Part shown: one piece after another, positions 1 through 7,789 of the stretch
Position numbering within the stretch: the stretch's first letter is position 1
Layout of the letters: each line of letters opens with the position of its first letter
DNA from: JANNRA01 sp031401035
Lineage (GTDB): Bacteria; Desulfobacterota; Binatia; HRBIN30; CADEER01
Length of the DNA: 33,096 bases
NCBI GenBank assembly: GCA_031401035.1
Contig: JANNRA010000183.1
Span: 1 to 33,096 of the forward strand
Reading direction: 5' to 3'
Translations under genes and position numbers: made by a program
Notes under the pieces: model-generated
The model's input: the letters and a program-made list of their open reading frames with translations, nothing else
What the model was told of the DNA's origin: nothing
Databases searched by the model: none

Positions 1-240
1 GAATTTGTCATCGCACTTGGCGAGCTTCACCGCGTCGGGCGCCTCAGGCGCCTTGCTGATCGACTTCGCGAAGACGTTGGCCCGGCACTTCGGTTGCTTG
101 GCCGAGGCCCCCAGCTTTGCCGCCTGGCATTTCGGTCCCGGGTCCAGCGCCAGAGCCCCGATCGGCCCAAAAGCGGTCCCGGCGAGGACCGCAAGGCCAA
201 CGACAAGCCGTGCTGTCGTACCAAATCCCCTGTGAGCCAT
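1..240 (-). CDS. Secreted Cys-rich protein, N-terminal part (cut by window edge)
   Basis: The 80 visible codons start at ATG 240-238 and run off the left edge without a stop. A purine-rich AGGGGGAA sits about 6 nt before the ATG and supports this start. Residues 1-31 form a signal peptide: a short basic start, then a long Leu/Val/Ala/Gly hydrophobic stretch ending near ALA-LD. The mature part begins with a spaced Cys pattern (CQAAKLG, then KCRAN, then KCDDKF). I recall similar secreted proteins with repeated C-AKL-C-K patterns from Binatota/deltaproteobacterial genomes, function unknown. It is transcribed away from the glycosylation locus. The family assignment is recollection; the signal peptide and Cys spacing are seen directly. 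Confidence 0.72.
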   Translation of the reverse strand, partial: MAHRGFGTTARLVVGLAVLAGTAFGPIGALALDPGPKCQAAKLGASAKQPKCRANVFAKSISKAPEAPDAVKLAKCDDKF

Positions 241-334
241 CTCTTCCCCCTGAATTCGCCGCCACGAACTTTGGGGGATCCATTGTCGGCGGAGGCGTTT
301 GCACAGTTGCGCCCCAAGAACAGCGCAACCGCTA

Positions 335-353
335 GTTTGTTCATTGAACAAAC
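335..353. promoter_or_regulatory. Perfect palindrome, probable operator
   Basis: GTTTGTTCA-T-TGAACAAAC is a perfect 9-bp inverted repeat with a 1-nt centre, about 95 nt upstream of the secreted-protein start at 240. On the minus strand a TTGACA hexamer (375-370) is followed after 17 nt by TTTGTT inside the palindrome. A regulator bound here could therefore cover the promoter of the leftward gene. The compact, AT-rich form resembles TetR-type operators. No regulator gene is in the window, so the binding protein is unknown. Confidence 0.45.
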
Positions 354-912
354 CAAGTCGCTGGAATCTTGTCAAGCGTTTTCTGACGGGAGTCGGTTGG
401 CCGGCCTGACCCGCCCACCATCCAGCCACCGTTCAGCCTGCCGCACGGCACTGGCGGCGCAGCGCTACGCCCGGGCCAGTCCCTGATCCTCCGTTTCGAG
501 CGGTTGACCGCAGCGGGCGGGTCATTCTATCGACGCGGTTGTACGGGTGGGCGCGACAATGCCCCTATCGGACCGTTCTGCGCTGGGCCGGATAAGAGAT
601 GTACCATCAACCACGCCAGCTCGTTCGGCCCATCCGCTTGTGCCACCGGCCAGACCGAGTTCTCCAAGGCGTCGGGCCGCTTGCGAAGCGGTCAAGGCGG
701 CGCTCGACGATGCCCGGCATCACGGAGGCGGTGCGCCAGATCCGTGGCACGTCGTGCAACCAGGTCGCCGGCGTCGAACAGGTGCTCGTCACCACGGGCA
801 CCGGGAGCCCGACCAGTGGTCTCATCCGGGGTGCGCATAGGGCGACGTGGGCATCGCGCGGTTTCACGCTCCGAATGGGTTGGATGACTATCTCTCGTAC
901 GGCACAGACCCC
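354..912. other. Intergenic region, no gene recognised
   Basis: About 560 nt lie between the palindrome and the large glycosyltransferase. The open frames here are short or antisense to the following gene and resemble no protein I know. I see no RNA gene, and no convincing promoter for the rightward gene. GTG 847 is in frame with that gene and is a possible earlier start. Confidence 0.5.
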
Positions 913-3900
913 ATGAAACGGATTGCCATTCTCGTCATCGCGGCTACACACCAGCCGCTGTACGTTCACTACATCAACCACTACTGGTCCGACTTTATTG
1001 CCTACACCAACGCCCACACACCGCACATCCGCGTATTCCTTCTCTTCGAGCACCACACCGATCTCCGTCCGTACAAGCATCTCAGGGACAACATCCTGCA
1101 GGAGAGCTGGGTCGACTATGCCCGGCTCTGTCGCCCGGAGTTCCAGATGGCGGGAGTTCCGGGGATTTTCAGCAAGACGATGTACGCCTTCGAGATGCTG
1201 CAGAACACGTACGACGTGTTCTTTCGAACCAATCTGAGCAGTCTGATCCGACTGCCACAGTTCGATGAGTTCGTACAGACCAAGCAGCGGATCACCTATT
1301 CCGGAACGGCGGTGTGGGTTGATGCACTGAGGAGTGACCTTCTCGTTCACAAGAGAATTGGTCCAGACAAGAGCATCATGTCGCTCTCGGAACTGGACGA
1401 GTATACGGGGAACACTTTCATCAGTGGTTCGGGATACTTCCTGAGTGCCGCGGAAGTACGCACCTTGGTACAGAACAAGCATCGCCTCCGCTACGACATC
1501 GTCGACGATGTCTCAATCGGATTGATGATGCCCACACACGAGGTGCTTCCCGACGTGTCGTTGACTGTTCCGGCGCACCTCCCGATCCCCGACATCCTGC
1601 ACCTGATTCACCACAGCACTGCGAGCCACATCAGGCTCGAACACTTCCCCCTCGAGTCCGCGCAGGCACTCTGGAGCGAGATACACAACGGCGAACTCTG
1701 GGAAGCATCACCGGACAGCAGGGATGCCGACTCGCGATACCGGATCTGGTTCCCGCTGTTCGACGACATCGAGGCGAGAAGCAATGAGGTGAGATTGACC
1801 CATGCGGGTCTGGCGTCGCACCCACGCGTCGTGCTCGTCGACGACCCGGATGGCGCCGATTACCTGATCTTCTGCCAGAACCACCTCGTCAGTCACTGTC
1901 CCTTTCACGCACACTTTCAGCCGATCAAGGACAGATTGAAGCATCGGGCGATCATGCTCGACTACGGTGACGATCCCCATCGGATCATCGATGCCGACGA
2001 CTTTCGCTGGGCGCTGTACTTCAAGCGCAGCTGCGTGGATCGCCTCACCAATCGATCCGTTGACTACGGGGATCTGCCTGTCTTGCCGACCGCATACTGC
2101 GTGCCGGATGAGATGGTCGACGCGCCCGATGGGTACGGCAGCGCACGACACATCGCGGTGTCCTGTCTCTTCGAGGATGCCGTGATCGACAGCCCGGTAT
2201 TCAGCCGCGCCCGCGGGCGGTTGCTGACATTCGCAAAGCAGCTGGCCCGCGACCGTGCGTTCCCCATGCAAGTTGGGCTGGTGTCCGAATGCGGCCCAGT
2301 CGGACGATCGGCACTCGATTCCAGGTACAAGCAATGTCTGTTCGACAGCAACATTGTCCTTCATGCCAACCCTGACGGGTGGGAAGGTGATTCCAGACTG
2401 TGGGAAGCCGTTGCGTCCGGAGCCTTGGTGTTCGTGGACAGAATGTGCCAGCCCATCACGCACCCTCTCCTCGATGGGGTGCATGTTGTCTTCTACGATC
2501 TTACCGACGGCGGAATGCAGGAGCTGGAAGATCGGATTCTTTACTATCTGTCTCATCATGAGGAACGAGAGACGATCGGACGGCAGGGGAGGGAGTTCGT
2601 TCTCGCCAAGCACCGACCGATCCATCGGGTGAACGAGATCATCGACGCGCTGGAGCGCCGCAAGGCTGGCGGATTCGAGCGAGGCCAGGATGACGGCAGC
2701 CCGAACGGGGAGACCAGCCACCCGCCCGACATCATCGTCACCATCGCGGCCGGCTATGCGCAGGTCGACCAGTATCGCCCGTTCGTGTCCTCGCTTCGCA
2801 AGGCGGGAGCCACCTGCCCGGTGCTGATCGGCATCACCGACGGCCCGGAATATGAACCAGTAAAAGCCTATTTGCTGGACAACGCAGTGAACTATCTCCC
2901 GGTGTCGCCGACCGTGCCACCCCAGAAGATTGCCAGCTACCGGTTCGAACAGTACCGGCAGTGGCTCGAACGAATACCGTTCCGCTACGCATTGGTAATC
3001 GATTCCAGGGACGCCTACTTTCAACGCGATCCCTTCCTGCAGATCGAAGACTTCATGCACGAGTGCGATCTGTATCTGATGTCGGAGTTTCGGTATCTGA
3101 CCATTGGCAACCATCCGAACGGCATGAACTATGCCTGGGTCCGCGATGCCTTCGGCACGCCGGCCGCGGATGCGATCGCTGACAAGGTCATCCTGAACTC
3201 AGGAGCAATCCTGGGCAGACGGACCGCCATTCTGAAGTTGCTCGACGAAATGGCTCGGGTGACGTCGGCGCAGAACTACGACTTCGGGGACCAGGGCACC
3301 TTGAACTATCTGGCCCACACGGGTCGGTTGGACCATTGTGGCCGGATCCGGGTCGCCCGGGCAGGGCTCAGTCTCGTCAACAATTGCGGCTTCAGCGAGA
3401 TCGATCTGCTGCAACAGGCTCGGCCGATTACGGACGCTGAGGCGGAGGCGATAGCCTTCATCCCGCGAGATGAAAGAGGCAGACTCAAGCTGTACCGAGA
3501 CCAGGCGGGGTGGGTGTTGGATGACGACGGGACGGTGTCGCACGTCGTGCACCAGTACGATCGATTTCTACCGGAGATTGGCGACTTCGTCTCCGACCTT
3601 TCGGACCACGCACAACCAGACGAGGTGTTCTTGCACGGCGGCAGCCGGCGATACCGCGGTGAAAAGTTCATTCTTTTCTCTCGACAGAGGATCAACCCTG
3701 CCGCCGTGGAGATGCTGATCCGCAAGATCAAGGGAGTGTCAGTCGGGACCAAGCCGCTACTGGTTGTGAATCGCAACTTCGAACATAGCTTCGCGTTCGC
3801 GTATGGCGTTCTGCACAATGAGCTGCTCTTTGAGTCGGACACATTCAGGCGGCAGTTCCCCGTGGAAGCATCCACGTCCGAGAAATGCGACGCCTTCTGC

Positions 3901-4002
3901 CAACGATGGGGGTACCGGCCCGTCTTCGTGGAAGAGGATGCGCTCTTTCGAACGCATGCGAATTGGCTCAATCCGGTCATCCTGAGACTTCCTGTTGAAT
4001 GA
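913..4002 (+). CDS. Multi-domain glycosyltransferase (about 1029 aa)
   Basis: Three regions are visible. Residues 1 to about 270 look like a GT-A-type transferase related to the GT31 style: an FRTNLSS motif sits where a metal-binding DxD might be expected, followed by FISGSGYFLS and DDVSIG. Residues about 280-575 look like a GT-B C-terminal domain of the CgeB / Glyco_trans_1_2 type, with DGWEGDSRLWEAVASG near 489-504. Residues about 600-900 form another GT-A domain with DSRD at 697-700 and a tail of unclear function to the end. ATG 913 is preferred because MKRIAILVIAATHQP starts the first beta strand directly; GTG 847 would add 22 unlikely residues. No strong ribosome site precedes either. 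The gene ends 21 nt before the convergent GlcNAc-transferase-like gene. Its GC content appears lower than that of the operon. Substrate unknown. Confidence 0.82.
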   Translation: MKRIAILVIAATHQPLYVHYINHYWSDFIAYTNAHTPHIRVFLLFEHHTDLRPYKHLRDNILQESWVDYARLCRPEFQMAGVPGIFSKTMYAFEMLQNTYDVFFRTNLSSLIRLPQFDEFVQTKQRITYSGTAVWVDALRSDLLVHKRIGPDKSIMSLSELDEYTGNTFISGSGYFLSAAEVRTLVQNKHRLRYDIVDDVSIGLMMPTHEVLPDVSLTVPAHLPIPDILHLIHHSTASHIRLEHFPLESAQALWSEIHNGELWEASPDSRDADSRYRIWFPLFDDIEARSNEVRLTHAGLASHPRVVLVDDPDGADYLIFCQNHLVSHCPFHAHFQPIKDRLKHRAIMLDYGDDPHRIIDADDFRWALYFKRSCVDRLTNRSVDYGDLPVLPTAYCVPDEMVDAPDGYGSARHIAVSCLFEDAVIDSPVFSRARGRLLTFAKQLARDRAFPMQVGLVSECGPVGRSALDSRYKQCLFDSNIVLHANPDGWEGDSRLWEAVASGALVFVDRMCQPITHPLLDGVHVVFYDLTDGGMQELEDRILYYLSHHEERETIGRQGREFVLAKHRPIHRVNEIIDALERRKAGGFERGQDDGSPNGETSHPPDIIVTIAAGYAQVDQYRPFVSSLRKAGATCPVLIGITDGPEYEPVKAYLLDNAVNYLPVSPTVPPQKIASYRFEQYRQWLERIPFRYALVIDSRDAYFQRDPFLQIEDFMHECDLYLMSEFRYLTIGNHPNGMNYAWVRDAFGTPAADAIADKVILNSGAILGRRTAILKLLDEMARVTSAQNYDFGDQGTLNYLAHTGRLDHCGRIRVARAGLSLVNNCGFSEIDLLQQARPITDAEAEAIAFIPRDERGRLKLYRDQAGWVLDDDGTVSHVVHQYDRFLPEIGDFVSDLSDHAQPDEVFLHGGSRRYRGEKFILFSRQRINPAAVEMLIRKIKGVSVGTKPLLVVNRNFEHSFAFAYGVLHNELLFESDTFRRQFPVEASTSEKCDAFCQRWGYRPVFVEEDALFRTHANWLNPVILRLPVE

Positions 4003-4023
4003 CGGCCTGCCGCCCCCGGCTGC

Positions 4024-5052
4024 TCAGACGTGTACAGGGACCGTACTCGGGCAATCGACACCACGGTGTCTGGCTTCTTCCCATGTCAGGCAGCGGTTCC
4101 AATCCTCGTCGCGGCGGATGGTCACCGGATCGGGGTTGGCGCCCGCGAAGACGTCGGGATGGGCGCGCTTTCTCCTCAGATCGAATCCCGAGTAGATCTC
4201 GTACTCTCGCAGCGGGCGCACTCTCCCGAGTCCGTATGGAGCAAGCGAATGCCCATCGTCGCTGTAGACGAGGCGCCGCAAGCGCTCGAACGCAACCGCG
4301 TTGCGGTGCCGGACGACGTCCTCACCCTTCTCCCAGTGGCGCCGTGGCGCGTCCCGGTGCATGAGGTGCCAGGCGACAGGCTCGGTCGGAAGAAAGAGAT
4401 CGTAGCCCCAGGTGAAGGAGCGGACGCTGATGCTGAACTCTTCACCCCAGTAGTAGTGATCTGGATCCTGCGGGACCTCGACGTTCCACTGTCCGCGGGT
4501 GAAGGCGAAGTTGCCGTTGACAAAGCGTGTGCGGCCGGGCGACTGCCGGTTCGGCGGCCCGAAATCGAACCAGGGCGCCCAGCCGTTGGCTGCGTTCCAG
4601 TCGCGCACCCGCGTCGTCGGAACGCCCATGTCGAGCCGACGCTGCCGCGTCCCGTCAGCGTCGAACCAGAAGAGTGGCGCGTTCATGCTGAGCAGGGGCT
4701 TCTCGCTCGGCAACGCCTCGAGCATCTCGATGAGCTTCCAGTCCCACTCGGGCTCGAACGCCATGTGCGAGTCGATCTGCAGCGTGTAGGGCTCGCCGCG
4801 CCAGAGCGACTGCGCGAGATTGCGCGCCCACGGTCCGCCCGCGCTCTCACGGATCGTCCGGTCGATGATCCGGAAGCGGGAATCGGAACGGAATTCGTCG
4901 AGGCAAACGGGTCGTTGCGGATCGGCCTGCCAACAGATCCCGAAGCGCAAGCGATCGGGCCGCCGCGCCTGCTCGAGCGCGTCGCGCAGGGTACGCGGCA
5001 ACTCGGGATCGGTGTATGCGGCGATCGCCACGAAGATCAGCGAACTCGACAT
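4024..5052 (-). CDS. Skp1-GlcNAc-transferase-like glycosyltransferase (PF11397 type), copy 1
   Basis: This 342-residue protein resembles the cytoplasmic GlcNAc-transferases of the Dictyostelium Gnt1 family, which add GlcNAc to hydroxyproline on Skp1. The family pattern is clear: IFVAIAAYTDPELPRTL at the N-terminus, RLRFGICWQAD at 35-44, LQIDSHMAF at 91-99 (DSH as the metal-binding DxD equivalent), a Trp-Asp pair at 103-104, then YYWGEEFSISVRSFTWGYD and a WHLMHR segment. The ATG at 5052 is chosen by alignment with the paralogue at 11920-12840; upstream codons remain open to 5454 but look non-coding. It lies divergent to the operon, with about 220 bp between the two starts. Acceptor specificity is inferred from family and context only. 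Confidence 0.85.
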   Translation of the reverse strand: MSSSLIFVAIAAYTDPELPRTLRDALEQARRPDRLRFGICWQADPQRPVCLDEFRSDSRFRIIDRTIRESAGGPWARNLAQSLWRGEPYTLQIDSHMAFEPEWDWKLIEMLEALPSEKPLLSMNAPLFWFDADGTRQRRLDMGVPTTRVRDWNAANGWAPWFDFGPPNRQSPGRTRFVNGNFAFTRGQWNVEVPQDPDHYYWGEEFSISVRSFTWGYDLFLPTEPVAWHLMHRDAPRRHWEKGEDVVRHRNAVAFERLRRLVYSDDGHSLAPYGLGRVRPLREYEIYSGFDLRRKRAHPDVFAGANPDPVTIRRDEDWNRCLTWEEARHRGVDCPSTVPVHV

Positions 5053-5201
5053 CCTGGTTGCGCGCCTAGACAGAACCGACGGCGCGGAGCAACAGGTCGT
5101 GTCGGGACGGAGTTCGGGCGCGTGCCGCGTCCGGGGCGTGAGACGAGGCGACAGGACCGCGCTGATCCCAGATGGGCCGATCCGGCGGGCGACTTTCCGG
5201 A

Positions 5202-5228
5202 TGGACACCCTGCCGGTAATTGTTATAC
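5202..5228 (+). promoter_or_regulatory. Possible promoter of the hydroxylation/glycosylation operon
   Basis: In the 220-bp divergent gap, TGGACA (5202-5207) matches five of six -35 bases and TTATAC (5223-5228) resembles a -10 element, with a short 15-nt spacer. It lies about 45 nt before the first operon ATG at 5273, which has a good GGGGGA ribosome site. The weak spacing makes this tentative. Confidence 0.28.
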
Positions 5229-5272
5229 GTCCCCAGCAGCCTTGAACGACCAGCGGCAACCGGGGGACTGAC

Positions 5273-5818
5273 ATGTCGACGAGCGACGACGAGAAGAAGA
5301 CGAAGAGCCAGCTCCTGGCAGAGCTCGAGGAAGTCCGCCGGCAGTTGGAAGAGCGCTCCGCCGCTGCCGATGCGGATGAGGCACCGCTGCAGCCGGTGTT
5401 CGCGGCACCGATGACGCGGCGCACGGCTCTCAGCACATGGGTTGCCCCCGTCATCCTGTCGATTCCGTTTGGTGCGATGGCTCGTCCGCGAACCGCCCAG
5501 GGTCAACCGGTCGCCCCGACTTTGATGCCGACCATTGGCGTGCCGGCGCTCCCGACCGAGGCCCCGACCCCGACCCGTGCCCCGACCTTGCCCCCAACCT
5601 CATTCCCAACCGCATTCCCGACCGCGGCCCCGGCCCCGGCCTCACCGCCGGTGCCGGCCCCGGTTCTGTCGGCCGCGGGCCTCGGTGCCGCGGCAGCCGC
5701 CCTGGCCGGAGCCGGCGCCTGGCGCCTGAGGAAGAAGCGCGCGGAAGGGCTGGACGGCGACGACGGGAAGCCCGAGGAATCCGACGAGGATTCGGGAAAC
5801 GAGGGCGGAACCAAGTGA
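5273..5818 (+). CDS. Pro/Thr-rich membrane protein, candidate substrate of the operon
   Basis: First gene of the operon, 181 residues, no enzymatic domain. Order seen: a charged, probably coiled-coil N-terminus (8-33); an RR motif with a hydrophobic segment (TRRTALSTWVAPVILSI, 48-64, ending near AMA at 70); a Pro/Thr/Ala-rich stretch (about 79-130) with repeated PT dipeptides (APT, MPT, LPT, APT, PPT, FPT, FPT); a second hydrophobic helix (131-150); a basic stop (RLRKKR); and an acidic Asp/Glu/Gly tail. I recall WVAPV-type segments from small proteins near peptide-modifying genes. This fits an exposed Pro-rich stalk between two membrane segments, or an RR-type exported protein with a C-terminal anchor. 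The downstream hydroxylases, peptide-binding PqqD domains and glycosyltransferases make it the natural target, but this is inference. A GGGGGA site precedes the ATG. Confidence 0.8.
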   Translation: MSTSDDEKKTKSQLLAELEEVRRQLEERSAAADADEAPLQPVFAAPMTRRTALSTWVAPVILSIPFGAMARPRTAQGQPVAPTLMPTIGVPALPTEAPTPTRAPTLPPTSFPTAFPTAAPAPASPPVPAPVLSAAGLGAAAAALAGAGAWRLRKKRAEGLDGDDGKPEESDEDSGNEGGTK

Positions 5819-5843
5819 GCGCCCGCTCGTCCGCGCCGGCACT

Positions 5844-7166
5844 GTGCGAAGCGAGCTGACCCGCCCCCTCTTCCCGAAACGGCGGGCCGACTTCAAGGCG
5901 TATCCCGTTGCCAACGAGATGGTGCTCTTGTCGCCGGACAGGGGGCACGCCTATACGCTGAACGAATCCGGCGCGGCCATCTGGGAGCTGTGCGACGGAA
6001 CGCACTCGCTGCGCGACATGCTCGACGCGCTGCGTGCGCGCTATGCCGGTGAGGACGTCGACGTCCTCACCGACGTGGCCGAAGCGCTGCTGCGCTTCCG
6101 GACCTTCGGCCTGATCGATACCGCGGGCGTACCGCTCGCCGGCCGCTCCGATCGCAGCGCAGTCATTCTTGCTCCGGCAGCGCCCGCACGAGCGCGCATC
6201 CGGTTTGTCTTCGGCATCGAAGACCGTGTCTATTTTCACTGGCAGCTGGCGATTCTCTTCGAGTCGCTGGTCGGCCAGCTGCCGCCCGGCTGGGACATTA
6301 CGGTCGTCGTCTGCAACGACCACGCGGAGCTCTCCCCGGAGCTCACCCGCCTGCTCGGCGTCTACGGCGTGTCCGCCGTGACTGGCGCCAACCACGGTAG
6401 GAGCCACGACATCGACTTCTCGGAGGGCCGCGGCGGCTACGTGGCGCTGAACCGCGTCGAGGCGCTGAAGTCCATTGCCCCCTACGTCGAACGCGACGAC
6501 GTCGTCTGCCTCATGGACACGGATCTCTTCCTGTTCGGCGAGATCCAGGAAGATCTCTTCCCCACCGGTAACGCGATGGCGGAAAACCGCATGATCGGCG
6601 AGCCGTTGTTCATGGGGTTCGCGTCCCGCGGCCGGGGAATCGACCTGAACAAGCTGCTCGCGTCCATGGGCTGCGAGACGCCGCTCAAGCCGGGTGGCGT
6701 GACCGTGTTCCTGACGGGAGAGACCGTCCGCAACGAGAAGGTCCTGCGCGACTGCTTCCGCTTCGCGCAGATCCTGTTCCTGCTCGGCAAGGTCCTGGAC
6801 CTGCCGGCGCATGCCACCTGGGTGGCGGAGATGGCGTGCTTCGCGATGGCGCTGACGCCCAACCGGATCGACTACGCGCTGCTCGATGTTCCTCAGTTCG
6901 GGGTGTTGCCGCCGCGGCAGGAGCGGGTGCCGGAGGGGTCCTTCTACCACTACTACTGCGACCCCAACGACGTCGGCGGGGCGGGGCCCTTCCGCGACTC
7001 CGAGTGGCACAAGCAGCTCTTCACCGACAGCGATTTCCTCCTCGCGGATCTCGCGGGCTTCCGCGCGGAGGCGCGCAGCGATCTCGAGCGGCGCTTCCTC
7101 GATTTCGCGCTGGCCGCCCGCCGCCGGCTCGACGGAGCGTCTATTTCCCCAGAGGCGCCGTTTTGA
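5844..7166 (+). CDS. PqqD-like domain fused to a SERGT/HPAT-like glycosyltransferase
   Basis: Residues about 8-95 are a PqqD-like (RiPP recognition) domain: AYTLNESGAAIWELCDG, then a helix pair ending in a FGLID hydrophobic turn. Residues about 117-430 look like a GT-A glycosyltransferase with IEDRVYFHWQLAILFESL (125-142), GGYVALNRVEALKS (197-210) and the DxD motif CLMDTDLF (222-229). The HWQ start, the LNR segment and the DxD placement resemble plant peptidyl-serine galactosyltransferase and hydroxyproline arabinosyltransferase proteins, more weakly than the 10799 gene does. GTG 5844 is the first start in this open frame, 25 nt after the candidate substrate. The expected role is to bind a peptide through PqqD and glycosylate it. 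Sugar donor unknown. Confidence 0.82.
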   Translation: MRSELTRPLFPKRRADFKAYPVANEMVLLSPDRGHAYTLNESGAAIWELCDGTHSLRDMLDALRARYAGEDVDVLTDVAEALLRFRTFGLIDTAGVPLAGRSDRSAVILAPAAPARARIRFVFGIEDRVYFHWQLAILFESLVGQLPPGWDITVVVCNDHAELSPELTRLLGVYGVSAVTGANHGRSHDIDFSEGRGGYVALNRVEALKSIAPYVERDDVVCLMDTDLFLFGEIQEDLFPTGNAMAENRMIGEPLFMGFASRGRGIDLNKLLASMGCETPLKPGGVTVFLTGETVRNEKVLRDCFRFAQILFLLGKVLDLPAHATWVAEMACFAMALTPNRIDYALLDVPQFGVLPPRQERVPEGSFYHYYCDPNDVGGAGPFRDSEWHKQLFTDSDFLLADLAGFRAEARSDLERRFLDFALAARRRLDGASISPEAPF

Positions 7167-7789
7167 TCCCGGAGCTGGAGGCGCCCGCGCTCCTGCGCGA
7201 GAAGCAACGCGAGATGCAGGCCGCGGCGCCGTACTGCGGCCTCGGATTCCTCAAGGCGAAGCTCGACCCGACGATTCATCAGCGACTGCTGGCGCACTTC
7301 CACGCCAATGCCCCGCGCTTTCGTCCCGAGGGCAGGATCGACGAGATCGGCAACGCCGACCCCGCAACGATCCCGGTCCTGCTGTTTGAAGACAAGGCCT
7401 TCAACGCTCAGATCGCTATGGATTTGCGGGCCGCGCACGAGGCGTGGGCTGGTATGCCGCTGGAACTCTCCTACTGCTACGGCATCCGCGTCTATCAGCG
7501 CGGGACCTTTCTTTATAACCACGTCGATCGGCCGAGCCACATCATCAGCTCGACGATCTGTATCGACTGCGTCCTGGACAGCGCCTGGCCCCTGCATCTC
7601 GAGGATATTGGCGGCGACGTGAGCCAGCTCGACATCGTACCCGGCGAGCTGGTGTTCTATGAGAGCGCCCGCCTCGCCCACGGCCGGCCCTATTCCCTCC
7701 CGGGCGACTACTACGCCGCGATGTTCGTCCATTATCGGCCGGTCGGCTGGCCGGTCGGCTGGCCGTCGACGCCTCCGGGGTCGAGATGA
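7163..7789 (+). CDS. 2-oxoglutarate/Fe(II) dioxygenase-like protein
   Basis: This 208-residue protein shows a double-stranded beta-helix dioxygenase pattern. The iron ligands are likely H120 and D122 (FLYNHVDRPSH) and H173 (ARLAHGRPYSL), with R175 or a nearby residue as a 2-oxoglutarate anchor candidate. The C-terminal YYAAMFVHYRP segment fits the last strand. It may hydroxylate proline or another residue of the operon substrate, or it could act on a free small molecule. TTG 7163 overlaps the previous stop (TTGA) and has AGAGG 7 nt upstream, so I prefer it; ATG 7214 is an alternative. The next gene starts in the stop codon (ATGA). Confidence 0.8.
   Translation: MIPELEAPALLREKQREMQAAAPYCGLGFLKAKLDPTIHQRLLAHFHANAPRFRPEGRIDEIGNADPATIPVLLFEDKAFNAQIAMDLRAAHEAWAGMPLELSYCYGIRVYQRGTFLYNHVDRPSHIISSTICIDCVLDSAWPLHLEDIGGDVSQLDIVPGELVFYESARLAHGRPYSLPGDYYAAMFVHYRPVGWPVGWPSTPPGSR

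Noticed and set aside
607..1482. 291-codon open frame on the minus strand
   Set aside because: It is antisense to the well-supported glycosyltransferase at 913-4002, and its translation has no recognisable motif; typical shadow frame of high-GC DNA.
1708..3114. 468-codon minus-strand frame
   Set aside because: Fully inside the large glycosyltransferase gene, with no domain-like sequence, while the plus frame carries clear motifs.
5273..5818. Simple exosortase-sorted (IPTL/PEP-CTERM) protein
   Set aside because: The C-terminal helix with RLRKKR resembles such signals, but about 25 acidic residues follow it and no exosortase is nearby.
5451..7010. 519-codon minus-strand frame
   Set aside because: Overlaps the candidate substrate and the PqqD-GT gene; its translation is dominated by Arg/Gly/Pro low complexity.
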